This document shows positions 1 through 7,259 of a stretch of DNA of 26,941 bases, piece after piece. The first letter of the stretch is position 1; each line of letters starts with the position of its first letter. The stretch comes from Acidobacteriota bacterium (GTDB lineage Bacteria > Acidobacteriota > Vicinamibacteria > Vicinamibacterales > Vicinamibacteraceae). Location of the stretch: contig JAEZDP010000012.1 in the NCBI GenBank assembly GCA_023418055.1, positions 1 through 26,941 of the forward strand, written 5' to 3'. Below the pieces are notes generated by a model. The model saw only the letters and a list, made by a program, of their open reading frames with translations. It made no database searches and was not told the origin of the DNA. The translations under genes were made by a program, and so were the position numbers.

Positions 1-144
1 GCCCTCACGACTGTGAACCTGAGCGTGCCGGTTGACGGTGGGCGGTTGTGCCTAGGCACCTGGCAGGGAATCTACGTCTGGGAGCACCGACGCTCCCCAC
101 ACACACGCTTGGTCGTGGTGCACGTCATCGGCGATGAGGCCTGA
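1..144 (+). CDS. yjbQ: YjbQ/UPF0047 family protein, C-terminal part (5' end outside window)
   Basis: The frame starting at base 1 is open for 47 codons and ends in TGA at 142-144. The peptide contains GTWQGIYVWEHR followed by a basic stretch and RLVVVHVIGDEA. This matches the usual C-terminus of the YjbQ/UPF0047 family, where a conserved G-T-W-Q leads into a strand ending in an acidic residue, then a final R-x-V-V-V strand. Family members are small (about 140 residues) and some have thiamine-phosphate synthase side activity. Only the last third is visible, so the function is taken from the family and not from active-site residues. The gene converges on the DUF1080 gene; the gap between them holds a repeat array. 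Confidence 0.75.
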   Translation, partial: ALTTVNLSVPVDGGRLCLGTWQGIYVWEHRRSPHTRLVVVHVIGDEA

Positions 145-227
145 GCGTCGACGTGTAACTGCTCGCCGGTCCGTCGAGTTGGGGCCGCGGGTCGGGGCAG
201 TGCGGCTGAGGACGGGAGTCTACGCCT

Positions 228-356
228 AGGAGCGGCCTCCGCGCGTCCGCGTGCCCCCTGACCCTCCGCGCCCTCCGCGCCTCCGCGTGACCCCGAAACC
301 TCCGCGCCCTCCGCGTGACCCCTCAACCCCTCCGCTTCCTCCGCGCCTCCGCGTGA
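228..356. repeat. CCTCCGCG-type GC-rich repeat array, locus A
   Basis: Degenerate copies of CCTCCGCG followed by TGA fill this stretch. Two exact copies of the 19-mer CCTCCGCGCCTCCGCGTGA lie at 272-290 and 338-356. The last copy ends at 356, directly against the stop codon (357-359) of the minus-strand DUF1080 gene. The same 19-mer recurs near 2321-2406, 5202-5220 and, inverted, 12322-12379. Bases 145-227 show nothing recognisable. Confidence 0.9.
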
Positions 357-1052
357 TCAATCGAGGCGGCGAACCCTGATGTTGCGGTACCAGCACTCGT
401 CCTGGTGATACGTCAGCATGATGTGCCCGTCGATCTTCTCCCCGAACCCTGCCTCGTTCCTGAACTTGCTGGCGGCAATCCCGGCCTTCACCTCGGGGCT
501 GCCAAGCTCATAGGTGAGCACGTGCTGGCCATTCAGCCAATGCTCGACACGCGCGCCCCGGACGACGATTCGCGAGGTGTTCCACTCGCCGGCCGGCCGC
601 ACGGCCCTGTCGGTCGCGGCGGGCAGCACATCGTAGAAGCCGGCCGTGAACTGCAGAGGCGTCAGCTTCGAGGGATAGCCTGTGTCGTCGATCATCTGGT
701 ACTCGTGCCCCGGGGCCGACGGGCGCGCCTCGGTGACGAAGTACTTCACCCCGTTGTTGCCGCCGGGCGCCACGCGCCATTCCCATTCGAGTTCGAAGTC
801 GCGGAACGTCTGGCGCGTGATGAGTTCGCCGCCCTTCACCTTCGGCACCGTCTTCAGCACGCCATCGCTGACCTCCCACCCGCTCTCCGGTAGCGTGTCG
901 CGCCGGTAGCCGCGCCAGGCATCGAGCGACTGGCCATCGAACAGCGTCTGCCAGCCGGCGGCGTCGGGTGGCGCGAGCGCCTGGGGAGGAGTCGACGCAG
1001 TGGGCTGGAACGCCAGCGCCAGGGCGAGCATCACGGACAGGGCATGCGGCAT
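357..1052 (-). CDS. DUF1080 (3-keto-disaccharide hydrolase domain) secreted protein
   Basis: The protein has 231 residues. A hydrophobic N-terminus (about residues 1-20, ending near PTAST) looks like a Sec signal. The rest is one DUF1080 domain, a concanavalin-like beta-sandwich: it opens with GWQTLFDGQSLDAWRG, has the central FRDFELEWEWRVAPGGNNGVKYF strand pair, and ends with GHIMLTYHQDECWYRNIRVRRL. Some members of this family hydrolyse 3-keto-glycosides; others are carbohydrate-binding parts of larger proteins. The length fits a single-domain secreted member. The unknown gene at 1083-1595 lies 30 bases upstream on the same strand, so the two may be cotranscribed. No clear ribosome site precedes the ATG. 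Family is confident; substrate is unknown. Confidence 0.85.
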   Translation of the reverse strand: MPHALSVMLALALAFQPTASTPPQALAPPDAAGWQTLFDGQSLDAWRGYRRDTLPESGWEVSDGVLKTVPKVKGGELITRQTFRDFELEWEWRVAPGGNNGVKYFVTEARPSAPGHEYQMIDDTGYPSKLTPLQFTAGFYDVLPAATDRAVRPAGEWNTSRIVVRGARVEHWLNGQHVLTYELGSPEVKAGIAASKFRNEAGFGEKIDGHIMLTYHQDECWYRNIRVRRLD

Positions 1053-1082
1053 GGTGTACGAAGCATACTGCGGTTCCCGCAG

Positions 1083-1595
1083 CTACCTGGTCGGGGGACG
1101 GAACGTCGCCAGCAGATACGGCCGGTCCCGCAACTCGCGACTCAACTGCGCGTGCCGCTGACGCCACGACTCGAAATGTGACCCCATGGCGCGGAGCAGG
1201 CGCGCCTTCCTGGCCCGATGCGCCGTGACTGCGGCCTGATGGTAGAAGCGCGCACCGAGTGCCGCATACCAACCGATGGTGTGACGCCGGCGCATCTGAT
1301 CCTCGAAGTATCCCGCGAGCAGCAGACACTGCGCGCCAGCCGCCTCCATCATGCCGCTGTCCTGCTGCATCGACGTGTCGAGCACGAACGTGTCGAACAC
1401 CTCGCCGAGGTGTGCCGGCGTCGGCACATCGTCGGCCGCCCGTGTCGATACCTGGGCGTAGTGGGCCAGCACACTGGCGTTGTAGAGCAGCTCCTCGTCA
1501 TCGACATCCGCGTCCGAGACCTCGCGCAGATTGACGAGAAAGAACTCCAAGGTCTGCTTGTGATTGCTCCCGAGCAGTTCCCGCAGTGGTTCCAT
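1083..1595 (-). CDS. Hypothetical protein, no recognised domain
   Basis: This is a 170-residue protein, predominantly alpha-helical by composition. It starts MEPLRELLG and ends RPYLLATFRPPTR. An acidic stretch (SDADVDDEELL, about residues 26-37) is followed by a His- and Arg-rich helical second half containing HTIGWYAALGARFYHQAAVTAHRARKARLL. There is no signal peptide or transmembrane segment. I chose the ATG at 1595 over the upstream in-frame GTG at 1616 because a run of six G lies just upstream of it. Codon use and the closed frame resemble the neighbours, so I think it is a real gene. I do not recognise the family. It is divergent from the kinase at 1773, with about 177 bases between them. 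Confidence 0.65.
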   Translation of the reverse strand: MEPLRELLGSNHKQTLEFFLVNLREVSDADVDDEELLYNASVLAHYAQVSTRAADDVPTPAHLGEVFDTFVLDTSMQQDSGMMEAAGAQCLLLAGYFEDQMRRRHTIGWYAALGARFYHQAAVTAHRARKARLLRAMGSHFESWRQRHAQLSRELRDRPYLLATFRPPTR

Positions 1596-1700
1596 GAGCC
1601 CCCCAACATGTGTCACCCGACAGTCGTCACCGGGTGCGCGTCACCGATACGCGAGAGGGAAGCAAGTCTCGTACCGCCGCAGTTCGACCTCTAGCGAGAC

Positions 1701-1718
1701 CTCTCCGCGCCCGCGTGA
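1701..1718 (+). repeat. Degenerate single copy of the CCTCCGCG-type repeat
   Basis: The bases CTCCGCGCCCGCGTGA near 1703-1718 resemble the 19-mer found in arrays elsewhere in the window, with a few bases lost. The fragment lies between the divergent genes at 1595 and 1773. The rest of this 177-base gap shows no clear promoter. Confidence 0.45.
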
Positions 1719-1772
1719 CCTCCGACCGATGTCGTTGCATACTGCCGCAGGCCATCCGGCGACTACGCGCAC

Positions 1773-2282
1773 ATGATCATCGTTCTGAACGGACCGCTCG
1801 GCATCGGTAAGTCCACGCTTGCAGAGGCGCTGGCCGAGCAAATCGGCAGTTGTGTGATGCTCGACGGCGACCATCTCGTCGCGCTGAACCCGCCGCCGGA
1901 CGATGAGGCCGCCTACCTGCACGCGACGGTGGCGCTGCTCTACGTGCACCACCGGTCCCACGGCTATCGTCATTTCGTCGTCAACCACATCTGGCGCGCG
2001 CCGGAGCAGCTGGCCGATCTGCACGGCTGCCTTCGAGAAGTCGACCCCCAGGTGGACCTGCGGTGTTTCCTGCTGACGCTTCCAGCCGACGAGAACATGC
2101 GCCGCATCGAGCGCCGCCGACACGCCCGGGCGATCGACGAGGAGGAGTTCGAGCGCCTCACCGTCGCGGACGAGCGGCAGGTGCTGTACGCGCACCCCGC
2201 CGGCAGCATCGGAGAGCCGTTCGACGTGTCGGCTCCGCCGAATGACCTCGTGACCAGGTTGATGAGCAGGCTCTCGCTCTGA
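1773..2282 (+). CDS. Small P-loop kinase-like protein (AAA/shikimate-kinase fold)
   Basis: The protein has 169 residues. A Walker A motif sits at the very start (G7-PLGIGKST-15), after a hydrophobic first strand (MIIVLN). D32-GDH follows the second strand, which is the usual place for a catalytic or substrate-binding Asp in small P-loop kinases. Later, an Arg-rich lid-like segment (RRIERRRHARAIDEEEFERL, about residues 109-128) and a Pro/Ser tail near DVSAPPNDLVTRL fit a nucleoside-monophosphate-kinase-like fold. The substrate cannot be read from the sequence; it could be a small alcohol, nucleoside or antibiotic kinase. The ATG at 1773 lacks a strong ribosome site. The gene is convergent with the CxxCH protein at 2455. 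Confidence 0.75.
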   Translation: MIIVLNGPLGIGKSTLAEALAEQIGSCVMLDGDHLVALNPPPDDEAAYLHATVALLYVHHRSHGYRHFVVNHIWRAPEQLADLHGCLREVDPQVDLRCFLLTLPADENMRRIERRRHARAIDEEEFERLTVADERQVLYAHPAGSIGEPFDVSAPPNDLVTRLMSRLSL

Positions 2283-2320
2283 CGCGCAGCAAGCAGTCGG
2301 GCATCCAGACGAGCCGCGCC

Positions 2321-2453
2321 CCTCCGCGCCTCCGCGTGAGACTTCCCTTCGCCCCTCCGCGCCTCCGCGTGAGTCGTCCCCCCGCGTCCTCCGCGCCTCC
2401 GCGTGACCGCGTGAGACCCCTCCGCCCCTCCGCGTGACCCCGTGATCGCGTGA
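2321..2453. repeat. CCTCCGCG-type GC-rich repeat array, locus B
   Basis: Three exact copies of the 19-mer CCTCCGCGCCTCCGCGTGA lie at 2321-2339, 2354-2372 and 2388-2406, followed by shorter CGCGTGA-containing fragments to 2453. The array lies between convergent genes. It ends one base before the stop codon (2455-2457) of the minus-strand gene and starts 38 bases after the kinase stop. Confidence 0.9.
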
Positions 2454-2454
2454 C

Positions 2455-3081
2455 CTATCCCCCCGGTGCCGTCTCCACGGTCGCCGTCTCGACGTAGTCG
2501 CCCTCCGCGCTCCCGTCACCGTCCCCCGCGTTCGCCGCCACGTGAAGCACGACCGGCCGGCGCACGGCAGGCGCCGTCCACATCACCTGCCAGCGTGCGA
2601 TGTGCCCCTCGACCAACCCGGTGCCCTCCCTGCGCTGGTTCGCATACTGCACGTCGCCCTGCACCTCCACCTTCACCCGCGCGTCGTCGCCTGGCGCGGC
2701 TGCGAGCGCCCCGGCCTGCGAGCCATCGTCTGTGAAGCGAGCCGTGAGCTGAAATCCGGCGAGCTTCATGTCGGGCCGCCGCAGCGTGACGGTGAGCGCG
2801 TAGGTCTCGCCCGCCTCGAAGCGCTGTGGCACACCTGCGATGGTCACGCGCTCGGGCCCGGAGTTGACCTCGCCATGGAAGTGGCACGCATGGCACGACT
2901 GCTCGCTGAATCCGCCGGAGAACCCGGGAGGTGCGCCCTCGGCATAGGCAGGGGCATCACCGGAGCGTGCGTGAGGGAGGCCGCGCACGGCCCCCGACGA
3001 CGCCCCGCCCGACCGCGCGACGACTCCCACCGTCGTCGTCGCGGCGAGCGTGAGCACGAGCAGCACGTCCACACGTCGCAT
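2455..3081 (-). CDS. Secreted protein with one CxxCH motif and a Reeler-like beta domain
   Basis: This is a 208-residue protein. Residues 1-22 form a signal peptide (MRRVDVLLVLTLAATTTVGVVA). After a Ser/Gly-rich stretch comes PPGFSGGFSEQSCHACHFHG: a CxxCH motif, which covalently binds haem in c-type cytochromes. The remainder is a beta-rich domain (FEAGETYALTVTLRRPDMKLAGFQLTARF and onwards) resembling the 'choice-of-anchor V' or Reeler-like domains that follow such a motif in other secreted bacterial proteins. Whether haem is bound is inference; no clear distal Met ligand is visible. The ATG at 3081 overlaps the stop codon of the upstream beta-propeller gene (TGATG), so the two are probably translationally coupled and may work together in the periplasm. 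Confidence 0.75.
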   Translation of the reverse strand: MRRVDVLLVLTLAATTTVGVVARSGGASSGAVRGLPHARSGDAPAYAEGAPPGFSGGFSEQSCHACHFHGEVNSGPERVTIAGVPQRFEAGETYALTVTLRRPDMKLAGFQLTARFTDDGSQAGALAAAPGDDARVKVEVQGDVQYANQRREGTGLVEGHIARWQVMWTAPAVRRPVVLHVAANAGDGDGSAEGDYVETATVETAPGG

Positions 3082-4064
3082 CACGACGTGGACGTGCCCG
3101 TGACGATGCGACCGATCTTGTTGGCGTCGGTGCCGAACCAGAGCGTGCCGGTGGCCTCGTCGAAGTGCATGTGGCGGATGGTGCCGCTCACCGCGATGTT
3201 CGCGAAGAACTGTTCGGTCTTCGGATCGAAACCCACGAGCCGCTTCTCCGGACCGGTCTCCGAGAACCACAGGCGGCCCTGCCCGTCCTTGGTGAGCGCA
3301 TAAGGACGCGCACCTGCGCCACCGGGTACCTGCCACTCGCGGGTCTGCCCCGTGGCCGGGTCGATGCGGATGAGGAAACCGCGCGCTTCATCGCCGGTCC
3401 AGACGGCGCCATCGCCGGTCACCTCGAGACGCCGCGAGCGTGCCTTCGGATCGCCCTGCTCGACGCGCGTCACCTCCATCGTCGACGGATCGACCTTTGC
3501 CACCATGTTCGTGCGCAGGAGCGCCACCCAGGGCGTGCCCTTGCTGTCGAGGACGATGCCGTACGGGTTCGACGGCTGGTCGTGGGGAGCCACCAGATCG
3601 ACCTTGCCGCTGGCCATGTGCAGCCGACCCACGCGGTTGGAACCCTGTGAGGTGAACCAGAGGTGGCCCTTGCCGTCGAAGACCATCGTGTGCGGGTCGC
3701 GGGCCTCCCCGGTCATGAACGTCTTGACCTCGCCCGAGGCCGGGTCGATCCGTCCGATGCGACCGTTGCGGTTCCCCGCATACCAGGCGGCGCCCGTCTC
3801 GTCCACCACGACCGTGTGCGGATTGGTGCCTTCTTCGATCTCGTAGCGCTTGAACTGCTCGCTCTTCGGATCGAACGACGCCACGTAGTTGCCCGCCTGG
3901 CCGACGAACCAGACCTTCCCGTCCGGGGCGACGGCCGGGTCGCGCGTACGTCCACCCCACTCGACGTCCCACTCCTTGAGATCGTAGGTACCGGATTGCG
4001 TGGCCACAGGTGCAGACCACGCCATGACGACGGCGAGCGCGCCGGTCAGAGCCAGTCGTGTCAT
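3081..4064 (-). CDS. Secreted beta-propeller protein of the virginiamycin B lyase (Vgb)-like family
   Basis: The protein has 327 residues. It begins with a signal peptide (MTRLALTGALAVVMAWSAPVATQ). The rest consists of repeated blades with the pattern D-x-x-G-x-x-W-(F/Y) ... G-R-I-D-P-x-S/T-G, for example GAAWYAGNRNGRIGRIDPASG and GHLWFTSQGSNRVGRL. This is the signature of Vgb/SMP-30-type propellers. True Vgb uses catalytic His and Glu in its last blades. Here the matching stretch reads RPYALTKDGQGRLWFSETG, with Glu kept and the usual His apparently lost, so streptogramin lyase activity is doubtful. I chose the ATG at 4064 because AAGGAGG lies nine bases upstream; a longer frame starting at 4106 has no signal-like start. 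Downstream it is coupled to the CxxCH gene. Confidence 0.8.
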   Translation of the reverse strand: MTRLALTGALAVVMAWSAPVATQSGTYDLKEWDVEWGGRTRDPAVAPDGKVWFVGQAGNYVASFDPKSEQFKRYEIEEGTNPHTVVVDETGAAWYAGNRNGRIGRIDPASGEVKTFMTGEARDPHTMVFDGKGHLWFTSQGSNRVGRLHMASGKVDLVAPHDQPSNPYGIVLDSKGTPWVALLRTNMVAKVDPSTMEVTRVEQGDPKARSRRLEVTGDGAVWTGDEARGFLIRIDPATGQTREWQVPGGAGARPYALTKDGQGRLWFSETGPEKRLVGFDPKTEQFFANIAVSGTIRHMHFDEATGTLWFGTDANKIGRIVTGTSTS

Positions 4065-4072
4065 CGAAACGC

Positions 4073-4079
4073 CCTCCTT
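4073..4079 (-). promoter_or_regulatory. Strong Shine-Dalgarno that sets the start of the beta-propeller gene
   Basis: AAGGAGG on the minus strand lies eight bases before the ATG at 4064, supporting that start over the in-frame upstream codon at 4106. Confidence 0.7.
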
Positions 4080-4171
4080 GGCGTGAAGATCCGTGCGTCT
4101 GTGCATTCTATTGCCCTACGACGCGTCGGTGCACGGTGTTGACCCCCGACCGGCGTAGAATCACCCCATCC

Positions 4172-4558
4172 ATGGCGGCAGCCCCCCAGCTCGAGGGTCG
4201 TCCCGAGGTCGTGATCGATGTCGACGTCCGCCAGGGCCTGTTGTCGATCCTCCTCCGCAACATCGGCCCGCGACCGGCGCTCGACGTGAGGACGAGCTTC
4301 GACAAGCCGTTCACCGGCCTCGGCGGGCGCAAGGCCATCACGAACCTGCGCGTGTTCAAGCGCCTCGCCTTCATGGCCCCCGGCAAGACGTTCGAGCAGT
4401 TCGTGGACCCGCTGGCGGCGTACCACGCACGCAAACAGCCGCTGCTCATCACCGCCACGGTCACCTACCGCGATCGCAGCGGTGCCCGATACGAGGAGTC
4501 AATGACACACGACCTGCGGGTGTACCTGGAACTCGGGCAGGCGAGAGTCATTGGCTGA
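4172..4558 (+). CDS. Small protein of unknown function upstream of tail-tube protein
   Basis: The protein has 128 residues, starts MAAAPQLEG, and has no signal peptide. It looks beta-rich: VVIDVDVRQGLLSILLRNIGPRPALDVRTSF resembles an immunoglobulin-like or CARDB-like strand pattern in which 'N-I-G-x-x-P-A-L-D-V' forms a turn. The second half holds PLLITATVTYRDRSGARYEESMTHDLRVYLEL, also strand-like. The frame stays open upstream to 4058, but those codons overlap the divergent gene's leader and encode an unlikely Cys/Arg-rich peptide, so I use the ATG at 4172. It sits 14 bases before the tail-tube gene and probably shares its transcript. I do not recognise a specific family. Confidence 0.65.
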   Translation: MAAAPQLEGRPEVVIDVDVRQGLLSILLRNIGPRPALDVRTSFDKPFTGLGGRKAITNLRVFKRLAFMAPGKTFEQFVDPLAAYHARKQPLLITATVTYRDRSGARYEESMTHDLRVYLELGQARVIG

Positions 4559-4572
4559 GACTTGAGGACATC

Positions 4573-5001
4573 ATGGCCAGACGAGACGATCCCTACGCTG
4601 CGTACAACTTCCTCGTGGAACTCGACGGCCTCACGGTCGCTGGCTTCAGCGAGTGTTCGGGCCTCGGCGCCGAGACGAGCGTCATCGAGTATCGCGAGGG
4701 CAACGACAAGGGTGGCATCCGCAAGCTGCCGGGCCTGACGAAGTTCAGCAACATCACCTTGAAGCGGGGGCTGACGACGAATCGTGAGCTGTGGCAGTGG
4801 CATCGCACCGTGGTCACGGGGATCGTCGAGCGTCGGTCAGGCCGGATCGTCGTGCTGGACGAGGCGCGCAATCCGGTGGTTGCCTATCGCTTCATCGAAG
4901 GCTGGCCCGTCAAGTACGAAGGGCCTCGCCTGAAGGCCACGGGTAACGACGTGGCAATCGAGAGCCTCGAGATTGCGCACGAGGGCCTCGACCTGGAATA
5001 G
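4573..5001 (+). CDS. Phage-tail-tube-like protein (T4 gp19 / eCIS tube family)
   Basis: This is a 142-residue protein of the T4 gp19-like family (annotated elsewhere as 'phage tail protein', TIGR02241 type). Hallmarks are DPYAAYNFLVELDGLTVAGFSECSGLG at the N-terminus, the turn VIEYREGNDKGGIRKLPGLTKFSNITLKRGLT, then LWQWHRTVVTG and the closing strand VAIESLEIAHEGLDL. In contractile injection systems such as Afp/PVC, T6SS-like particles and phage tails, this protein stacks into the inner tube. The length is normal and all family landmarks are present, so it looks intact. No sheath, baseplate, spike or ATPase gene is seen within the window, which is unusual. An ATG close after the upstream gene fits cotranscription. 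Function as a tube is family knowledge; its use here is unknown. Confidence 0.85.
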   Translation: MARRDDPYAAYNFLVELDGLTVAGFSECSGLGAETSVIEYREGNDKGGIRKLPGLTKFSNITLKRGLTTNRELWQWHRTVVTGIVERRSGRIVVLDEARNPVVAYRFIEGWPVKYEGPRLKATGNDVAIESLEIAHEGLDLE

Positions 5002-5111
5002 AGGGCGCGGAGAGGGATCACGCGGGGGCGCGGAGAGCATCGAGGTACAAAGGGCTCACGCGGGGGCGCGGAGCACACAGAGGTACAAAGGGCTCACGCG
5101 GGGGCGCGGAG
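5002..5111. repeat. CCTCCGCG-type repeat array, locus C left half (G-rich strand on +)
   Basis: Copies of TCACGCGGGGGCGCGGAG lie at 5018-5035, 5056-5073 and 5094-5111. The last two belong to a perfect 32-base repeat (5042-5073 and 5080-5111, period 38) that also contains GAGGTACAAAGGGC. The array begins immediately after the TAG stop of the tail-tube gene. Confidence 0.9.
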
Positions 5112-5149
5112 ATTGCGGAGGGCCGTCTCCCGCGACGCCCGCACAGTTG

Positions 5150-5300
5150 ACTCTCCGTCCCTCCGCGGACTCCGCGTGAACCCTTCCTGACCCTTCCGCC
5201 CCCTCCGCGCCTCCGCGTGAACCCTTCCTGGCCCTTCCGCCCCCTCCGCGCCTCTGCGTGAGCTTTCCTGCGTCCTCCGCTCCCTCGGCTACCTCCGTGT
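5150..5300. repeat. CCTCCGCG-type repeat array, locus C right half (C-rich strand on +)
   Basis: This half is inverted relative to 5002-5111. It contains a 41-base tandem duplication (5180-5220 and 5221-5261) with two mismatches; each copy ends in the family 19-mer (exact at 5202-5220, one mismatch at 5243-5261). The two halves are complementary and could pair into a long hairpin in RNA or single-stranded DNA. About 35 bases separate the end of the array from the DUF885 start. Confidence 0.85.
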
Positions 5301-5335
5301 GACGGAGTGCGCGACAATCGCGGCGTGGAGAACCC

Positions 5336-7192
5336 ATGACCGACATCACCCGCCGCCACGCGGTGACCGCGCTTGCCGCTTCCACCGTGCTCCCTTGGCT
5401 TGCCGCGTGTGGCGCACCGCAGACGCCTCCGGCACCCACCACCGCCGCAGGCGCGCAGCCGCCCGCAGAAGCCGAGGCCACGGCGTTTCTCGACGCCTGC
5501 GCCGACCGCCTGCTGCGCCTGCAGCCAGAGACGGCCACGATGCTCGGCATCGACAAGGACGTGCGCGCGCCGCTTCGCTCGCAGCTTGCCGACCGTTCGC
5601 CCGCCGGTCAGGACGCGATCGCACGGACACTGCGCGAGGATCTCGAGCGTGCGTCGGCAATCGAGACGACTGCACTCTCACGCGAGACCCGCACGGCGTT
5701 GGACGTCGTCACGAGCGCGTATCGCACGGCGCACGACGGCTTCGCCCTGCCCTATGGCGACGTGCCGGTGGGCGGCTGGCGCAACACCCCGTACGTCGTC
5801 ATCCAGAACGTCGGCGCGTATCTCGACATCCCGCGGTTCCTCGAGAGCGAGCACCAGATCGTGACGGTCGATGACGCGGAGGCCTGGGTGACGCGGGTGC
5901 GGAGCTTTCCGTCGGTCCTCGAGGGCGAGTTGGAGCGCATGGCCGCGGCCCGCCGGGCCGGACTCGTGCCACCTGCGTTCCTCATCGACAAGGCCATCAC
6001 GCAGCTGGAACAGTCGATGGGCCGCGCGAGGGCCGGCGAGATGCTCGTCGCACACGTCGCGGCGAAAACCGAAGGGTTGCCGGGCGACTGGGCCGAAGAG
6101 ACGCGGCGCGTGGTAGTCGAACAGGTGGCCGCCGCACTCGAGCGCCAGATCACGGAACTGCGCGAGCAGCGGCGGTCAGCGACCGACGATCCGGGCATGT
6201 GGGCACGCCCCAGGGGCGACGAGTACTACGCCTGGGCGCTCCGGGCGTCGACGACCACGGACATCGGTCCGGACGAGGTGCATCAGCTCGGCCTCGACCA
6301 GGTCGAGATGCTGCACGGGCAGATGGACCCGATCCTGCGCGACGCGGGCTACACCACGGGTTCCGTGGGCGAGCGCATGCAGGCGCTCGCGAAAGACGCG
6401 CGTTACCAGTTCGCCGAGGGCGACGAAGGGCGCGCCGAGATCATGGCCTTCATCGAAGAGCGCCTGGCCGACATCCGCGGACGGATGCCTCAGGCCTTTC
6501 ACACGCTCGTCCGAGGCAACGTGGAAGTGCGACGTCTGCCGCCCGAGGAGGAACCGGGCGCTCCCGGAGCCTACGGCGGGCCAGGGTCCATCGACGGCAC
6601 GATTCCGGGCAAGTACTGGATCAACCTCCGCACCACCGACATGCACAGCCGCTACAGCCTGCCCGACCTCACCTACCACGAGGCGATTCCCGGCCACGTG
6701 TGGCAGGGCGAGTACGCGCAGAGACTGTCGCTCATCCAGTCGGTTCTGGCGTTCAACGCCTACTCCGAAGGCTGGGCGCTGTATGCCGAGCAGCTCGCCG
6801 ACGAACTGGGCGTCTACGAGGGCGAGCCGGTCGCGCGCCTTGGCTACCTGCAGTCGATTGCCTTCCGTGCCTGCCGGCTGGTCGTGGACACCGGCCTCCA
6901 CGCCAAGCGGTGGACGCGTCAGCAGGCCGTTCGCTACTTCGTGGAGGTGAACGGCTCGAACCCAGAGGAGGTGGCGAGCGAAGTCGATCGCTACTGCTCA
7001 TGGCCGGGACAGGCCTGCGGGTACGAAGTGGGGCACCAGGAGATCGTCCGCCAGCGCACGCGGGCGCAGGCGGCGCTCGGGGCACGCTACGACCTCCGCG
7101 CGTTCAACGACATCGTCGTGCGCGGCGGCAATGTGCCGCTGGACGTGCTCGCGCTCAACGTGGACGAGTACATCCGTACGGCGGAGGATTGA
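5336..7192 (+). CDS. DUF885 family lipoprotein (putative metallopeptidase-like)
   Basis: The protein has 618 residues. The N-terminus carries twin Arg (TRRHAVTALAAS) and a lipobox LAAC with Cys25, so it is probably a Tat- or Sec-exported lipoprotein. A low-complexity Pro/Ala linker (about residues 26-48) precedes the DUF885 domain. The family's key motif is H448-EAIPGH-454, typical of a zinc-peptidase-like site, followed about 25 residues later by E478-GWALYAE. The C-terminus (YCSWPGQACGYEVGHQEI) is also typical. The usual length is near 600, so the protein looks complete. GGAG about five bases before the ATG at 5336 supports the start. Its substrate is unknown; peptidase activity is inferred from the motif. 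It follows repeat locus C and is convergent with the isomerase at 7260. Confidence 0.85.
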   Translation: MTDITRRHAVTALAASTVLPWLAACGAPQTPPAPTTAAGAQPPAEAEATAFLDACADRLLRLQPETATMLGIDKDVRAPLRSQLADRSPAGQDAIARTLREDLERASAIETTALSRETRTALDVVTSAYRTAHDGFALPYGDVPVGGWRNTPYVVIQNVGAYLDIPRFLESEHQIVTVDDAEAWVTRVRSFPSVLEGELERMAAARRAGLVPPAFLIDKAITQLEQSMGRARAGEMLVAHVAAKTEGLPGDWAEETRRVVVEQVAAALERQITELREQRRSATDDPGMWARPRGDEYYAWALRASTTTDIGPDEVHQLGLDQVEMLHGQMDPILRDAGYTTGSVGERMQALAKDARYQFAEGDEGRAEIMAFIEERLADIRGRMPQAFHTLVRGNVEVRRLPPEEEPGAPGAYGGPGSIDGTIPGKYWINLRTTDMHSRYSLPDLTYHEAIPGHVWQGEYAQRLSLIQSVLAFNAYSEGWALYAEQLADELGVYEGEPVARLGYLQSIAFRACRLVVDTGLHAKRWTRQQAVRYFVEVNGSNPEEVASEVDRYCSWPGQACGYEVGHQEIVRQRTRAQAALGARYDLRAFNDIVVRGGNVPLDVLALNVDEYIRTAED

Positions 7193-7208
7193 ACATCCGA
7201 CGGGCTAC

Positions 7209-7246
7209 AGGCGACCGGCGGCCGCCCTGGGGTCACCGGTCCGCCT
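7209..7246. terminator. Possible bidirectional hairpin between convergent genes
   Basis: AGGCGACCGG (7209-7218) can pair with CCGGTCCGCCT (7236-7246) with one bulged C, leaving a GC-rich loop. It lies between the DUF885 stop (7192) and the isomerase stop (7260). No T-tract follows on either strand, so intrinsic termination is uncertain. Confidence 0.3.
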
Positions 7247-7259
7247 GCCGCCTTGTACG

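Noticed and set aside
1773..2282. Aminoglycoside or chloramphenicol phosphotransferase
   Set aside because: Only the Walker A motif and general fold are visible; there is no diagnostic substrate motif.
5018..5556. Open frames giving Arg/Gly/Ala-rich peptides such as HAEARRGRKG
   Set aside because: These are translations of the 19-mer repeat arrays; similar low-complexity peptides appear wherever the arrays occur.
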